The notes under the pieces are model-generated. The model was not told where the DNA came from, searched no databases, and was given only the letters and a program-made list of their open reading frames with translations. From JABDQA01 sp963759125 (GTDB lineage: Bacteria; Desulfobacterota; Desulfobulbia; Desulfobulbales; Desulfocapsaceae), in contig CAVWXN010000005.1 of the NCBI GenBank assembly GCA_963759125.1, positions 868,001 to 932,000 of the forward strand: 64,000 nucleotides of DNA. The letters are read 5' to 3'. Below are positions 33,912 to 44,047 of this stretch, one piece after another. The translations under genes and the position numbers were made by a program. The number at the start of each line of letters is the position of its first letter. Position 1 is the stretch's first letter.

Positions 33912-34646
33912 GTGGTAAAGATATTAGATAAGATTCCCTGGCTGCGGGGACGAGACCAGATTATCGTCGCCAACAACCGTCATTTTGCCCGATTTGACCA
34001 TAACCGGAAATTCGGCGACTGCAGCTTTGTCGTGTTCGATACCGAGTTGACCGGTCTCAATCCCAAAAAGGACGAGATCATCTCCATCGGCGCAGTCCGT
34101 ATCAAGAATCTGCAGATCGATCTGAGCGAGACTTTTCACTATTATATCCGTCCTAGACATCGCGAACATACCCTGGCCACCCTTATTCATAGAATCACCC
34201 CCCAGCAGCTCGACGCGGCTCCCCCGCTCGAGGATGTCCTGCCGATGTTTCTCAACTTTATAGAAATCGATTTGCTGGTCGGCCACTGTGTTCAGATCGA
34301 TACGGCTTTTCTCGACAAAGCCACCAGACTGTTGTTCAAAGGAACCGTGGCCAATCCCAGCTTAGACACCATGCGCATGGCCCAGATCTATAAAAGAAAG
34401 GTGCTAGATGATTATGACAGCGCCCTGCCGTCGGGAGACGGCCGCTATAATCTGGAAAAACTCAGTGCCGAGCTCAATCTGCCGTTTTTCGAAGCCCACG
34501 ACGCCCTCGAGGATGCCTTACAGACCGCCTACCTGTTCATTTTTCTGGTCAAGAAACTGCAATCGGTCGGGGTGCTTACCCTCCGGGACCTGCTCACGGC
34601 AGGCAAAGAGATTGACTGGGCAGCCAAGAAAGCCGAAGGCGTCTGA
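33912..34646 (+). CDS. DnaQ-type 3'-5' exonuclease
   Basis: 244 aa, GTG start directly after the previous stop. DEDD exonuclease motifs: FVVFDTELTGLNPKKDEIISIGAV (Asp and Glu of motif I), VGHCVQIDTAFLDKA (motif II) and HDALEDALQTAYLF (motif III with His and Asp). A basic N-terminal stretch of about 35 residues precedes it. It is related to the polymerase III epsilon subunit and PolC exonuclease, but it stands in the acs-DUF294 neighbourhood and not with a polymerase. It is coupled to the DUF294 gene. A role in trimming signalling nucleotides or RNA is possible but unproven. Confidence 0.85.
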   Translation: MVKILDKIPWLRGRDQIIVANNRHFARFDHNRKFGDCSFVVFDTELTGLNPKKDEIISIGAVRIKNLQIDLSETFHYYIRPRHREHTLATLIHRITPQQLDAAPPLEDVLPMFLNFIEIDLLVGHCVQIDTAFLDKATRLLFKGTVANPSLDTMRMAQIYKRKVLDDYDSALPSGDGRYNLEKLSAELNLPFFEAHDALEDALQTAYLFIFLVKKLQSVGVLTLRDLLTAGKEIDWAAKKAEGV

Positions 34647-34852
34647 ACCGCGGCTGCCGTTTTCTTTCTGATGTTTTTTCCATCCACCAGCCTTCGATTG
34701 CAACCGCTATGTGGTGTTGCTGAAGTATTTGGTTTGACAAAATAGTTTACTTTACTAAAATCTTAATTTTTGCATTATTGCCCTGCATCGCTTGCAGGTG
34801 CACAACAGCAGCGGCTCCATGTCTGCAGAAATCTCAAACCGGAAAGAAGCGT

Positions 34853-37500
34853 ATGACAGGAAACGAAATTCGAACAAAATTTCTGGAATATTTCAAACGC
34901 AACGGTCACACCGCCGTGGACAGCTCCTCACTCGTACCCCAGGACGACCCCACCCTGCTTTTCACTAACGCAGGAATGGTGCAGTTCAAAACCGTGTTTA
35001 TGGGCGAGGAGAAAAGGGACTATGTCAGGGCTGTCACCAGCCAGTGCTGTATGCGGGCAGGGGGCAAACACAACGATCTCGAGAATGTCGGCTATACCGC
35101 AAGACACCATACTTTTTTCGAGATGCTCGGGAATTTCTCTTTCGGCGACTATTTCAAGAAGGAGGCGATCGATTTTGCCTGGGAGTTCTTGACCGTTGAA
35201 CTTGGCATAGATCCGGGTCAGCTCTGGGTATCGATCTATGAAGACGACGACGAGGCCGAGGAACTCTGGAAGCAGATCGAGACCTTGCCCAAAGGCCGCA
35301 TCGTCCGTTTTGATGAAAAGGACAATTTCTGGGCCATGGGTGACACCGGTCCCTGCGGTCCCTGTTCCGAAATTCATATCGACCAGGGGGAAGCCGCTGG
35401 ATGCGGCAGAGCTGACTGTGCCCTCGGCTGCGATTGTGATCGTTTTCTGGAGCTCTGGAATCTGGTGTTCATGCAGTTTAACCGCTTTGCAGACGGCACC
35501 ATGGTGCCGCTGCCCAAACCCAGTATCGACACCGGCATGGGGCTTGAGCGAGTGGCTGCAGTGCTGCAGGGTAAATTCAACAACTATGACTCCGATCTCT
35601 TTGCACCGATAATCTCCAGGCTCGAGAGTTTATCGGGGAGAACCTACGGCAATGACGCGGCCGATGACACGGCCATGCGGGTTATCGCCGATCATGTCAG
35701 GGCCACCTGTTTTCTGGTGGCCGATGGCGTGCTGCCCTCCAACGAGGGCAGAGGGTATGTGCTCAGGCGGGTACTGCGGCGGGCCATCCGCTTCGGCAGG
35801 AATCTCGGTTTGACCGGTCCGTTTCTGCATCAGGCCTGCATCGCGGTCGTCGATTCCATGATCGATGCCTATCCGCGCCTCACCGATACCGCAGAGTTGC
35901 TGGAAAAAGTTGTCAATAACGAGGAAGCCCGCTTTGGTGAGACCCTCGAGCACGGTCTGGCTATGCTCGATCAGGAGATAGCCCGTCAGCAGGGGAAAGA
36001 CACCCCCTGATCAGCGGCGATTTCATTTTCAAGCTCTACGACACCTTCGGGTTCCCCGTTGATATCGTCAGAGATATCTCGATGGAGCGTGCCATTGCTT
36101 TCGATGATGGTGGCTTTAACGAGGCCATGGAACAGCAGCGCAGCCAATCCCGGGCCTCGAGGAAGGGTGAGGGGCTGCTGCTCAAAGAAGAGGGGGTAAA
36201 GGAACTGATCGAATCGGGACTTCGCAGCGAGTTCACCGGCTATGGTTCCCGCCGGGGGGCTGCCACGGTCACAGGCCTGCTGGATGAGAATGGTCGGGTC
36301 GTGGACCAGGCAGAAACCGGCCAGACGGTGCGATTGCTGACCAACCGGACCCCGTTTTACGCCGAGTCCGGCGGCCAGCTCGGCGATGTCGGCCGGGCCG
36401 AGTGGCGCGACGGCCAGGCCGAGATTTACGATACCACCTCGGAGGCCGAGGGGTTCATCCTGCACCATATGAAGATCGTCAGCGGCAGGCTGGCGACGGG
36501 CAACCCGATCGATCTGATCGTCGATGAAGTCAACCGTGCAGACACCGAAGCCAACCACAGCGCCACCCATCTGCTGCACGCTGCTTTGCGAGATGTCCTG
36601 GGTGACCACGTCAAGCAGGCCGGCTCGCTGGTGAGTCCTGACCGGCTGCGTTTCGATTTCACCCATTTTTCGGCGCTGCAGCCCGAGCAGATCCGTGCCA
36701 TCGAATCGAAGATCAATGATCAGATAAGGAGAAATCAAGCGGTTGAAGTCAAGATTGTTGACCGTGAAGAGGCCTTCAGTGAAGGGGCCATGGCCCTGTT
36801 TGGTGAGAAATACGGGGATTCGGTACGGGTGGTCTCCATTGAGCCGGTCTCCAAAGAGTTGTGCGGCGGCACCCATGTCGGGGCGACGGGCAATATCGGT
36901 TTGCTGAAGATACTCAGCGAAGGCGGCATTGCTGCCGGGGTCAGAAGAATCGAGGCGGTAACCGGCCGCCAGGCGGTGACTCTGATACAGGATATGGCCT
37001 TACGTGAGGAGGCAATCGGCAGTAGGCTCAATGCCACACCGCCAGAACTTGTGGATAAGGTGGAACATCTGCTTGAAGCCCAGAAAAAACTGGAAAAACA
37101 GGTGGCGTTTATGGCCACCCAAGTGGCCAGTTCGGGTCTGGACTCTGTGCTGGACAAAAGTGTCGAGGTCGACGGTATCAAGGTCATTGCTGCCGAAATC
37201 GAGCTGGACAGTCCCAAGACGCTTCGCGAGGTGGGTGACAAGGTCCGAGACAAAATGGGCTCGGGTATTGCCGTACTCGGCGGGTCAATAAAAGGTAAAG
37301 CGGCACTGCTGGTTATTGTTTCAAAGGATCTTACTGATCGGTTCAAGGCTGGAGAACTGATCAATAGCGTGGCGGCCATAGTCGGCGGTAAGGGAGGAGG
37401 AAGGCCTGACATGGCACAGGCCGGAGGCCCCATGGCAGACAAGGTCGCCGAGGCCATTTCTGCGGTTCCCTCTATTGTCGAAAAATCGAGCAAAGTATAG
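34853..37500 (+). CDS. alaS: alanyl-tRNA synthetase, one frameshift
   Basis: The frame from ATG 34853 (GGAAAGAAG upstream) breaks in the C-run at 36003-36007, where one C is missing, and goes on from about 36010 to 37500. Repaired length 882 aa, as usual for AlaS. Seen are LFTNAGMVQFK, the class II core HHTFFEMLGNFSFGDYFK, NLVFMQFNR, the editing site HSATHLLHAAL and CGGTHVGATGNIG, and the C-Ala region with the glycine-rich end GGKGGGRPDMAQAGG. An essential gene is not expected to be dead, so this is most likely a homopolymer error. Confidence 0.93.
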
Positions 37501-37553
37501 CTGGATCGATCATCGTCAACGGCACGGAAATGTGGACCAGAAAATAGCCGGAT

Positions 37554-37578
37554 CGGGCCCCTTTGCCCGGTCTTTTTT
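37554..37578 (+). terminator. rho-independent terminator after alaS
   Basis: CGGGC (37554-37558) pairs with GCCCG (37565-37569), followed by GTCTTTTTT. It lies 54 nt after the alaS stop. A competing perfect pair CGGGCCCC/GGGGCCCG overlaps it and may form instead. The rest of the 316-nt gap to atpF' holds the promoter below and no gene. Confidence 0.65.
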
Positions 37579-37651
37579 GGGGCCCGGAAAAGAGTCGCCC
37601 AAGTAAATGAAAAAGGGCTTGAATTGGAGCTTTCAGGCGACGATAAAGTAG

Positions 37652-37680
37652 TTGACATGACCGAATATTTGCAGTAAAGA
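37652..37680 (+). promoter_or_regulatory. promoter candidate of the F1 ATP synthase operon
   Basis: A perfect TTGACA (37652-37657), 17 bases, then TAAAGA (37675-37680). The -10 is weak. Transcription would start about 130 nt before the atpF' ATG and leave a leader in which I see no clear structure. It follows the alaS terminator, so the F1 operon appears to be a separate unit. Confidence 0.45.
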
Positions 37681-37816
37681 TTTTGAGCTGTTGTGAATGG
37701 CCATTCATTTTATTGATGGGTCTTATTTGCAACGCTTCAGGAGAGAGTCGTCAGTTCAGCTTTCATTCCCTCGGGGATGTTTGTTTTTTTATTTCTGCAA
37801 ATCAGGAGCATAGCAC

Positions 37817-38242
37817 ATGGTCACAGTTGACATCACAATGGTGATTCAGATGATAAACATGGTGGTACTCATGTTTTTGCTCAACGGGGTTCTGTACAAG
37901 CCGGTCAAGAAGATCCTCAAGGAGCGGTCTGAAAAGATGCAGGGAATGCAGAATGATGTGACGAAGTTTGAGGAAAATGCACGTCTGCGCCAGGAAGAAG
38001 TAAATGCCAAGATGTCCAAGGCCTCCGGCAAGGCCAAGGCGGCACTCGACGCGGCCAGAGCCGAGGCTCAGGCTGCGGGTGATGAGAAGATGGCATCGAT
38101 CAAGGCCGAGGTGGATCAGTTCAAGGAAAAACAGTTGGCGGACATCAACATGCAGATCAGTGCGGCTCAGGCAGAACTGAAAGCCAACCTCGATGGGTTT
38201 GCCTCGGACATGGCCAGCAAAATTCTGGGGAGGGCGCTCTAA
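37817..38242 (+). CDS. atpF': F0 ATP synthase subunit b'
   Basis: 141 aa. One N-terminal membrane helix (about 7-27, MVIQMINMVVLMFLLNGVLY) and then a long charged coiled coil rich in Lys, Glu and Ala. This is the b' form paired with a second b subunit, as in organisms with heterodimeric stators. It ends 2 nt before atpF. First gene of the F1 cluster, which therefore carries the stator subunits while a and c lie at 13-14 kb. Confidence 0.9.
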   Translation: MVTVDITMVIQMINMVVLMFLLNGVLYKPVKKILKERSEKMQGMQNDVTKFEENARLRQEEVNAKMSKASGKAKAALDAARAEAQAAGDEKMASIKAEVDQFKEKQLADINMQISAAQAELKANLDGFASDMASKILGRAL

Positions 38243-38244
38243 TC

Positions 38245-38937
38245 ATGAATAACTTCTGGCACATATCCAGGCTGTTCGTAGTGCTGGCGGCGCTCTGTTT
38301 TGGGCTGTCGATTGCAGCTACAACGATCTATGCTTCTGAAAAACCGGCGGCAGATGCTCATTCCGCAACCGCGGAACAGGGAGCCCCTGCGGCCCATGGT
38401 GAAACCGATGCTCACGCTGAGGATGGCGGAGGTCATGGAGAAGGAAGCCTGTCACCGGCCAAACTCAAGGACTTGTTCTGGCGGGTAATGAACTTCATTG
38501 CCCTGATGATTATTCTGGTCAAATTCGGGGCCAGGCCTATAGCTTCGGCTCTCGGCGGCCGGCAGGCTGCGGTTAAGAACGAACTTGAAGACCTGGAGGC
38601 TCGGCGGGAAGAGGCTGAAAAGCAGTACCGCGAATTCGAGTCCAAGCTGACTACGGTGGAGAAAGATATCGATAAGATCGTCGATAAAGCTGTGGCCCAG
38701 GCTGAGGTCGAGAAGGCCAAAATCCTAGAGAAAGCCGAGCAGGCAGTGGACGATATGAAGCGTCAGGCTGAACAGTCCATCCAGAATGAGATCGTCGAAG
38801 CTCGCCGCCAGTTAAAAAACGATGTTGCCGACCAGGCAGCGGTTATGGCCGAGGAACTGATCGTCAAGAATCTGACCCCTGAAGACCAGGTCAAGATCAT
38901 TGAAAATTATCTAGATAAAGTGGGGGCCGCACAGTGA
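38245..38937 (+). CDS. atpF: F0 ATP synthase subunit b with N-terminal extension
   Basis: 230 aa, longer than the usual 156-170. An N-terminal hydrophobic helix (about 9-29) that may act as a signal is followed by a His/Asp/Glu-rich stretch (about 34-66, AHAEDGGGHGEG). Then comes the real subunit b helix (about 77-95, FWRVMNFIALMIILVKFG) and the coiled coil. Such extended b subunits occur in other Desulfobacterota. Whether the first helix is cleaved is unknown. It overlaps atpH by 4 nt. Confidence 0.9.
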   Translation: MNNFWHISRLFVVLAALCFGLSIAATTIYASEKPAADAHSATAEQGAPAAHGETDAHAEDGGGHGEGSLSPAKLKDLFWRVMNFIALMIILVKFGARPIASALGGRQAAVKNELEDLEARREEAEKQYREFESKLTTVEKDIDKIVDKAVAQAEVEKAKILEKAEQAVDDMKRQAEQSIQNEIVEARRQLKNDVADQAAVMAEELIVKNLTPEDQVKIIENYLDKVGAAQ

Positions 38938-39479
38938 AACAGACTATCCTCGCCAAACGATACGCTAAAGCGTTATTCGCCATAGGTAAGGAAGACGGCA
39001 AGTACGAAGCCTATAGCGAAGCGCTTCAAGGGCTGGCAGCACTTTTTGAAACCAATCCGGAAGTCGAAGACGCCCTGACCAATCCACTCTATCCTCTCGA
39101 TGTCAGAGAAAAGGCCATGGGCGCAATCGTTGACTCCATGGACGCCGACAAGGTCATGGGCAACTTCCTGAACCTGCTCGTTCAAAAGAAGCGGGCGGCG
39201 ATACTTCCCGAGATTGCCGAGGTATTCCAGATTATGGTTGATGAGGACAAAAACATCAGCCACGGTACGGTGGTTTCAGCCGTTGAATTGGAAACGGATT
39301 TACAAAATAAAATACAGGATACACTCGAAAAGATAACTGGCAAGAAGGTTGAGCTGACGGTTTCAGTCGATCCTTCCATTATTGGCGGTGTCATTGCCAA
39401 GGTGGGAGATCTTGTTTTGGACGGCAGCATCAAGACTCAGCTTGCAAGTTTAAAAGGTTCCATTAAGGGGAGAGAATAG
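38934..39479 (+). CDS. atpH: F1 ATP synthase subunit delta
   Basis: 181 aa, standard. N-terminal helical bundle (ILAKRYAKALFAIGKEDGKY) and the C-terminal block VELTVSVDPSIIGGVIAKVGDLVLDGS typical of delta/OSCP, the protein that joins the F1 head to the b stalk. GTG start inside the atpF stop region, directly followed by the atpA ATG. Confidence 0.95.
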   Translation: MKQTILAKRYAKALFAIGKEDGKYEAYSEALQGLAALFETNPEVEDALTNPLYPLDVREKAMGAIVDSMDADKVMGNFLNLLVQKKRAAILPEIAEVFQIMVDEDKNISHGTVVSAVELETDLQNKIQDTLEKITGKKVELTVSVDPSIIGGVIAKVGDLVLDGSIKTQLASLKGSIKGRE

Positions 39480-41004
39480 ATGCAGATCAAAGCCGAAGAA
39501 ATCAGCCAAATTATCAAGGACCAGATTGGTGAGTACGAGACCAGTGTTGACCTCGACGAGACCGGAACCGTCATCTCCGTCGGTGATGGTATTGCCCGTG
39601 TCTACGGGGTGCAGAACTGCATGGCCATGGAGCTTCTCGAGTTCCCGGGCGGCATCATGGGTCTTGCTCTTAACCTCGAGGAAGACAACGTCGGTTGCGC
39701 CATTTTCGGCGATGTTGCGGGAATCAAGGAAGGCGACATTGTCAAACGTACCGGGACGCATCGCTGAGGTTCCGGTTGGCCCCGAAATGGAAGGCCGCGT
39801 CGTTGACGGTATCGGCCAGGTAATTGACGGCCAGGGGCCGATCAATGCCGAGCATTCCTCCAAGATCGAGGTTCTGGCCCCGGGCGTTATCGCCAGAAAG
39901 GGTGTCCATGAGCCGATGTATACCGGTGCCAAAGCGGTTGATTCGATGACTCCAGTTGGCAAGGGCCAGCGTGAGTTGATTATCGGTGATCGTCAGATTG
40001 GTAAAACCGCTCTTTGCGTCGATGCAATCATTGCTCAAAAAGAGACCGATGTGCACTGCATCTATGTGGCGGTTGGTCAGAAAAAATCGACGGTTGCTCT
40101 CGTCGTTGAAGCACTGAGAAAGCATGGTGCGATGGATTATACCACGGTGGTCTCCGCTTGTGCTTCGGATCCGGCCGCGATGCAGTACATCGCCCCGTTT
40201 GCCGGCTGCGCCATGGGAGAGTATTTCCGCGATAACGGCCAGCATGCGCTGATCATCTACGACGATCTCTCCAAGCAGGCCGTCTCCTATCGCGAGCTAT
40301 CCCTGCTGCTGCGTCGTCCGCCTGGACGCGAAGCCTTCCCCGGAGACATTTTCTTCAACCATTCGCGTCTGCTTGAGCGAGCAGCAAAAGTTAATGACGA
40401 ACTCGGGGCCGGCTCGCTGACCGCACTGCCGATCATCGAGACCCAGGCCGGTGACGTATCCGCCTTTATCCCGACCAACGTTATTTCCATTACCGACGGC
40501 CAGGTTTACCTGGAGCCTAACCTGTTCTTCTCAGGTGTACGCCCGGCCATCAATGTCGGTCTGTCCGTATCCCGTGTCGGTGGCGCCGCTCAGGTAAAAG
40601 CCATGAAGCAGGTCGCCGGTACGCTGCGACTCGACTTGGCTCAGTACCGCGAGCTGGCGGCTTTTGCGGCCTTCGGATCGGATCTTGATGCGGCAACTCA
40701 GGCCCAGTTGACCCGTGGTGAACGTCTGGTTGAGATTCTCAAACAACCGCAATACCAGCCGCTGCCGATGGAAAAGCAGGTCTGTATCATTTACGCCGGT
40801 ACCAACGGCTGGCTGGATGAACTGCCGGTTGAGACCCTGGCCGACTACGAAGCAGAGCTTTACAATTACATCGAGTCCAATGACCCCTCCATCTACGGCG
40901 ACCTGAAAGAAAAACAGGAATTTGACGATGGTCTGAAAGAAAAACTCGATAAAGCCCTGACCAGTTTTGGTGACACGTTCAAGGCAACGAAAGGTCTTAA
41001 CTAA
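39480..41004 (+). CDS. atpA: F1 ATP synthase subunit alpha, one frameshift
   Basis: The frame from ATG 39480 breaks at 39753-39755, where GGG seems to carry one extra G. Removing it gives KRTGRIAEVPVGPEMEGRVV as expected and a 507-aa protein. Seen are the Walker A GDRQIGKTAL, the DDLSKQAVSYRELSLLLRRP region with the arginine finger block RVGGAAQVKAMK, and EYFRDNGQHALIIYDD. Alpha alternates with beta in the F1 head and carries non-catalytic nucleotide sites. The lesion is best seen as a sequence error in a homopolymer. Confidence 0.93.
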
Positions 41005-41022
41005 TTTAGCAAAGGTCCAGCT

Positions 41023-41903
41023 ATGCCGAGCTTAAAAGAAGTCAAAACAAAGATCGTCGGTGTCAAAAGACCGCACAGATCACCAAAGCCATGAACATGG
41101 TTGCCTCCGCTAAACTGCGGGGGGCCCAGGATAAAATGGAGGCCTTCAGGCCTTACACTGCCAAGTTCAATGAGGCGATGTCGAATCTGTCGGGTCGATC
41201 CAGCACCGGCGGCAGTTACCCGTTGATGGAAAAACGGGATGTTAAATCGGTGGAACTGATTATTATCACTTCCGATCGAGGATTATGCGGTTCCTTTAAC
41301 TCCAATATCATCAAGCTAGCCGAACGAAAGCTGAAGGAGTATGAAGCGGAAGGAAAGACAGTCAGTTTTGTCTGCGTCGGTAAAAAGGGATTTCAGATTC
41401 TGAAAAAGACCGGCAAAGTTCGTAAGACCTACGGGGATATCATGGGCACGTTCCAGATGTTTAACGCCCGGGAGATAGCCACTGAGGTTTCCGAACATTT
41501 CCTGGCCGATGGAGGTTCTGACAAGGTCGAAGTCTGTTATGGAGAGTTCAGATCGGTGGCGATTCAGAGACCGGCCACTAAGGATTTTCTCCCGGTTCAG
41601 CCGATAGAGGCAGTCGAAGGAGAGGAGAGCGGTCCGCAGATTTCCGGTGAGTATATTTACGAACCCTCGGCTGAGGAGATTATGGACGTGCTTCAGCCAC
41701 TCTACCTCAACGTCATGATTTATCATGCCATGCTCGAGGTTGGAGCCAGTGAGCATGCCGCCAGGATGACGGCCATGGACAATGCCACCAACGCCTGTAA
41801 GGACATGATCTCGAATCTGACAATATTGTACAACAAGGCTCGTCAGGCTGCCATTACCGCAGAACTGATGGATATCGTCGGCGGTGCCGAAGCCCTTAAA
41901 TGA
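41023..41903 (+). CDS. atpG: F1 ATP synthase subunit gamma, one frameshift
   Basis: The ATG at 41023 (MPSLKEVKTKIVGVK) loses frame in the A-run at 41065-41068, where one A is missing. Restoring it gives KKTAQITKAMNMVASAKLRG, the family's N-terminal signature, and a 293-aa protein. The C-terminal helix has ARMTAMDNATNACKDMISNL and ends NKARQAAITAELMDIVGGAEAL, as in all gamma subunits. It forms the rotating shaft inside the F1 head. Confidence 0.92.
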
Positions 41904-41956
41904 TAATAACTGACATTTCAAGATAATCTCAAAACTTATAGGAGGGGTTAGGCCCG

Positions 41957-43364
41957 ATGAGTGAGCAGAGAATAGGAAAAGTTTTACAGGTTATCGGACC
42001 TGTTGTTGACGTGGAGTTTGATGCCGGCAACCTGCCGAACATCATGAGCGCGCTGATGATCAGCAACCCGGCTATTTCAGATGAAGCCCGATAACCTGGT
42101 TGTCGAAGTTGCCCAGCATCTCGGCGACAATGTCTGCCGCTGTATTGCGATGGATCAGACCGATGGTCTGGTTCGCGGCATGGAAGCCCGTGATAGCGGT
42201 TCACCGATTACGATACCTGTCGGTCGAGCCTGCTCTGGGCCGGATCATGAACGTCGTTGGTCGTCCGGTTGACGGCCTCGGGCCGATTACATCCGATAAG
42301 AGCATGCCGATTCACCGTCCGGCTCCTGCTTTTACCGAGCAGGACACCGAGGTTCGCGTTCTGGCAACCGGCATCAAGGTTATCGACCTGCTGGTTCCAT
42401 TTCCGCTTGGCGGTAAAATGGGACTGTTCGGCGGTGCCGGTTGCGGCAAGACCGTTATCATGATGGAGATGGTTAATAACATCGCCATGCATCATGGTGG
42501 TATTTCGGTTTTCTGCGGTGTTGGTGAGCGTACCCGTGAAGGAAACGACCTCTACCAGGAAATGAAGGATTCCGGCGTACTGCCCAAAGCTGCACTGATT
42601 TATGGCCAGATGACTGAACCTCCGGGAGCACGCGCCCGTGTTGGTCTTACCGGGCTGACCGCGGCTGAGTATTTCCGTGATGAGGAAGGACAGGACGTGC
42701 TCTTCTTCGTTGACAATATTTTCCGTTTTACCCAGGCTGGTTCCGAGGTTTCCGCGCTGCTCGGACGTATTCCGTCAGCCGTTGGTTATCAGCCGACTCT
42801 GGCCACCGATCTGGGTGCCCTTCAGGAACGTATTACCTCGACAACCAAAGGCTCGATCACAGCGGTACAGTGTGTCTATGTCCTGCTGATGACTTGACCG
42901 ATCCTGCCCCGGCGACAACATTTGCCCATCTTGACGGTACGGTTGTTCTGTCCCGGCAGCTTACCGAGCTTGGTATTTATCCGGCGGTTGATCCTCTCGA
43001 TTCAACCTCCAGGATTCTTGATCCCAATATCATCGGTGAGGAACATTACCAGGTGTCTCGCGGTGTTCAGGTAACCCTGCAGAAATATAAAGATCTCCAG
43101 GATATTATCGCCATTCTTGGTATGGACGAACTCTCCGAAGAGGATCAGATTACGGTTACCAGGGCTCGTAAGATCCAGCGATTTCTGTCTCAGCCGTTCC
43201 ACGTGGCAGAAGTATTTACCAATATCGCTGGTAAATTTGTCAAGGTAGAAGATACCGTTAAAGGCTTCAAGGAAATTCTTGAAGGCAAGCACGACGATCT
43301 GCCGGAGAGCGCCTTCTATATGGTTGGAACCATTGAAGAAGCCATCGAAAAAGCAGCCCAGTAA
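41957..43364 (+). CDS. atpD: F1 ATP synthase subunit beta, three frameshifts
   Basis: ATG 41957 with GGAGGGG before it. The reading frame changes three times: one extra base near 42083-42089, one near 42221-42228, and one C missing at 42882-42883. The repaired protein is 468 aa, as expected. Walker A is GGAGCGKTV, followed by GVGERTREGNDLYQEM, the DELSEED-containing C-terminal block, and SQPFHVAEVFTNIAGKFV. This is the catalytic subunit. Three indels in one essential gene, each restoring exact family sequence when repaired, favour sequence errors. Confidence 0.92.
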
Positions 43365-43399
43365 GTGCTGTGGTACTTACTAGACGAGAGGTAGAATAA

Positions 43400-43813
43400 A
43401 TGGCACAGCAGATTGCATTAGAAGTGGTAACTCCCGCCGGTGCGGTGGTCAGTGAAGACGTTGACATCGTAAACGCACCCGGGTATGGAGGTGACTTCGG
43501 TGTTCTGGCTAATCATGCCCCGTTCCTCTCAACCATCAAGACGGGTATTTTGTCATATGAAACTGGCAAAAATCGCCAATACCTCATGGTCAGCGGCGGA
43601 TTTTGTGAGGTCTCCAATAATAAAATTACCTTTCTGGTGGAGAGTGCGGAATTTGGTCACCAGATCGATGTTGAGCGAGCGATGCGAGCAAAGGAACGAG
43701 CCGAGAAGCGCCTGGCCCAGGCATCTGCGCATGATGAATCAATTAACCTGGCACGGGCTGAAGCATCGCTGCAGCGCGCCCTTATCCGGTTGAAGGCTGC
43801 AAATTTCAAATAG
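43400..43813 (+). CDS. atpC: F1 ATP synthase subunit epsilon
   Basis: 137 aa. N-terminal beta sandwich (LEVVTPAGAVVSEDVDIV, GYGGDFGVLANHAPFLSTIKTG) and a C-terminal helical hairpin rich in Ala and Arg (AMRAKERAEKRLAQASAHD). It connects gamma to the c-ring and can inhibit ATP hydrolysis. GAGAGGTAG lies before the ATG. Last gene of the F1 operon, followed by a strong terminator. Confidence 0.95.
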   Translation: MAQQIALEVVTPAGAVVSEDVDIVNAPGYGGDFGVLANHAPFLSTIKTGILSYETGKNRQYLMVSGGFCEVSNNKITFLVESAEFGHQIDVERAMRAKERAEKRLAQASAHDESINLARAEASLQRALIRLKAANFK

Positions 43814-43834
43814 CAGTAGCCAAGAACAACAAAT

Positions 43835-43873
43835 AAAAAGAGGCCGTCTCCATTAGGGGACGGCCTCTTTTTT
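43835..43873 (+). terminator. rho-independent terminator after atpC
   Basis: A 14-bp perfect stem AAAAAGAGGCCGTC with GACGGCCTCTTTTT around TCCATTAGGG, ending in a T-run. The A-rich left side makes it possibly bidirectional, so it may serve the convergent amidase gene as well. Confidence 0.9.
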
Positions 43874-44013
43874 ACATAGCGACATAAGTCCAATCCATAC
43901 CACCATGCTGCGTTGCTAGCTTCAGTGCCTGCTCACAGCACTACCAGGCTGCTCCGCCGACTCCTCGCTCGCGCCTTGACTGAATGGGCGACTTGAACTT
44001 ATATCGCTATGTA
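43873..44013. repeat. 141-bp palindromic element next to the atpC terminator
   Basis: Arms TACATAGCGACATAAGTC (43873-43890) and the reverse complement of TACATAGCGATATAAGTTC (43995-44013) match at 17 of 19 positions. Between them lies a GC-rich stretch with clustered pieces such as CTCCGCCGACTCCTCGCTCGC and no ORF. It begins at the last T of the terminator and ends 34 nt before the stop of the amidase. The sequence differs from the family at 14.6 and 50.1 kb. Confidence 0.65.
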
Positions 44014-44047
44014 AAAGTATCTCTTTAGTTCAAAGTGAGTTTACATC

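Noticed and set aside
36735..37658. Minus-strand frame of 307 codons
   Set aside because: Ser/Thr/Pro-rich antisense frame of alaS.
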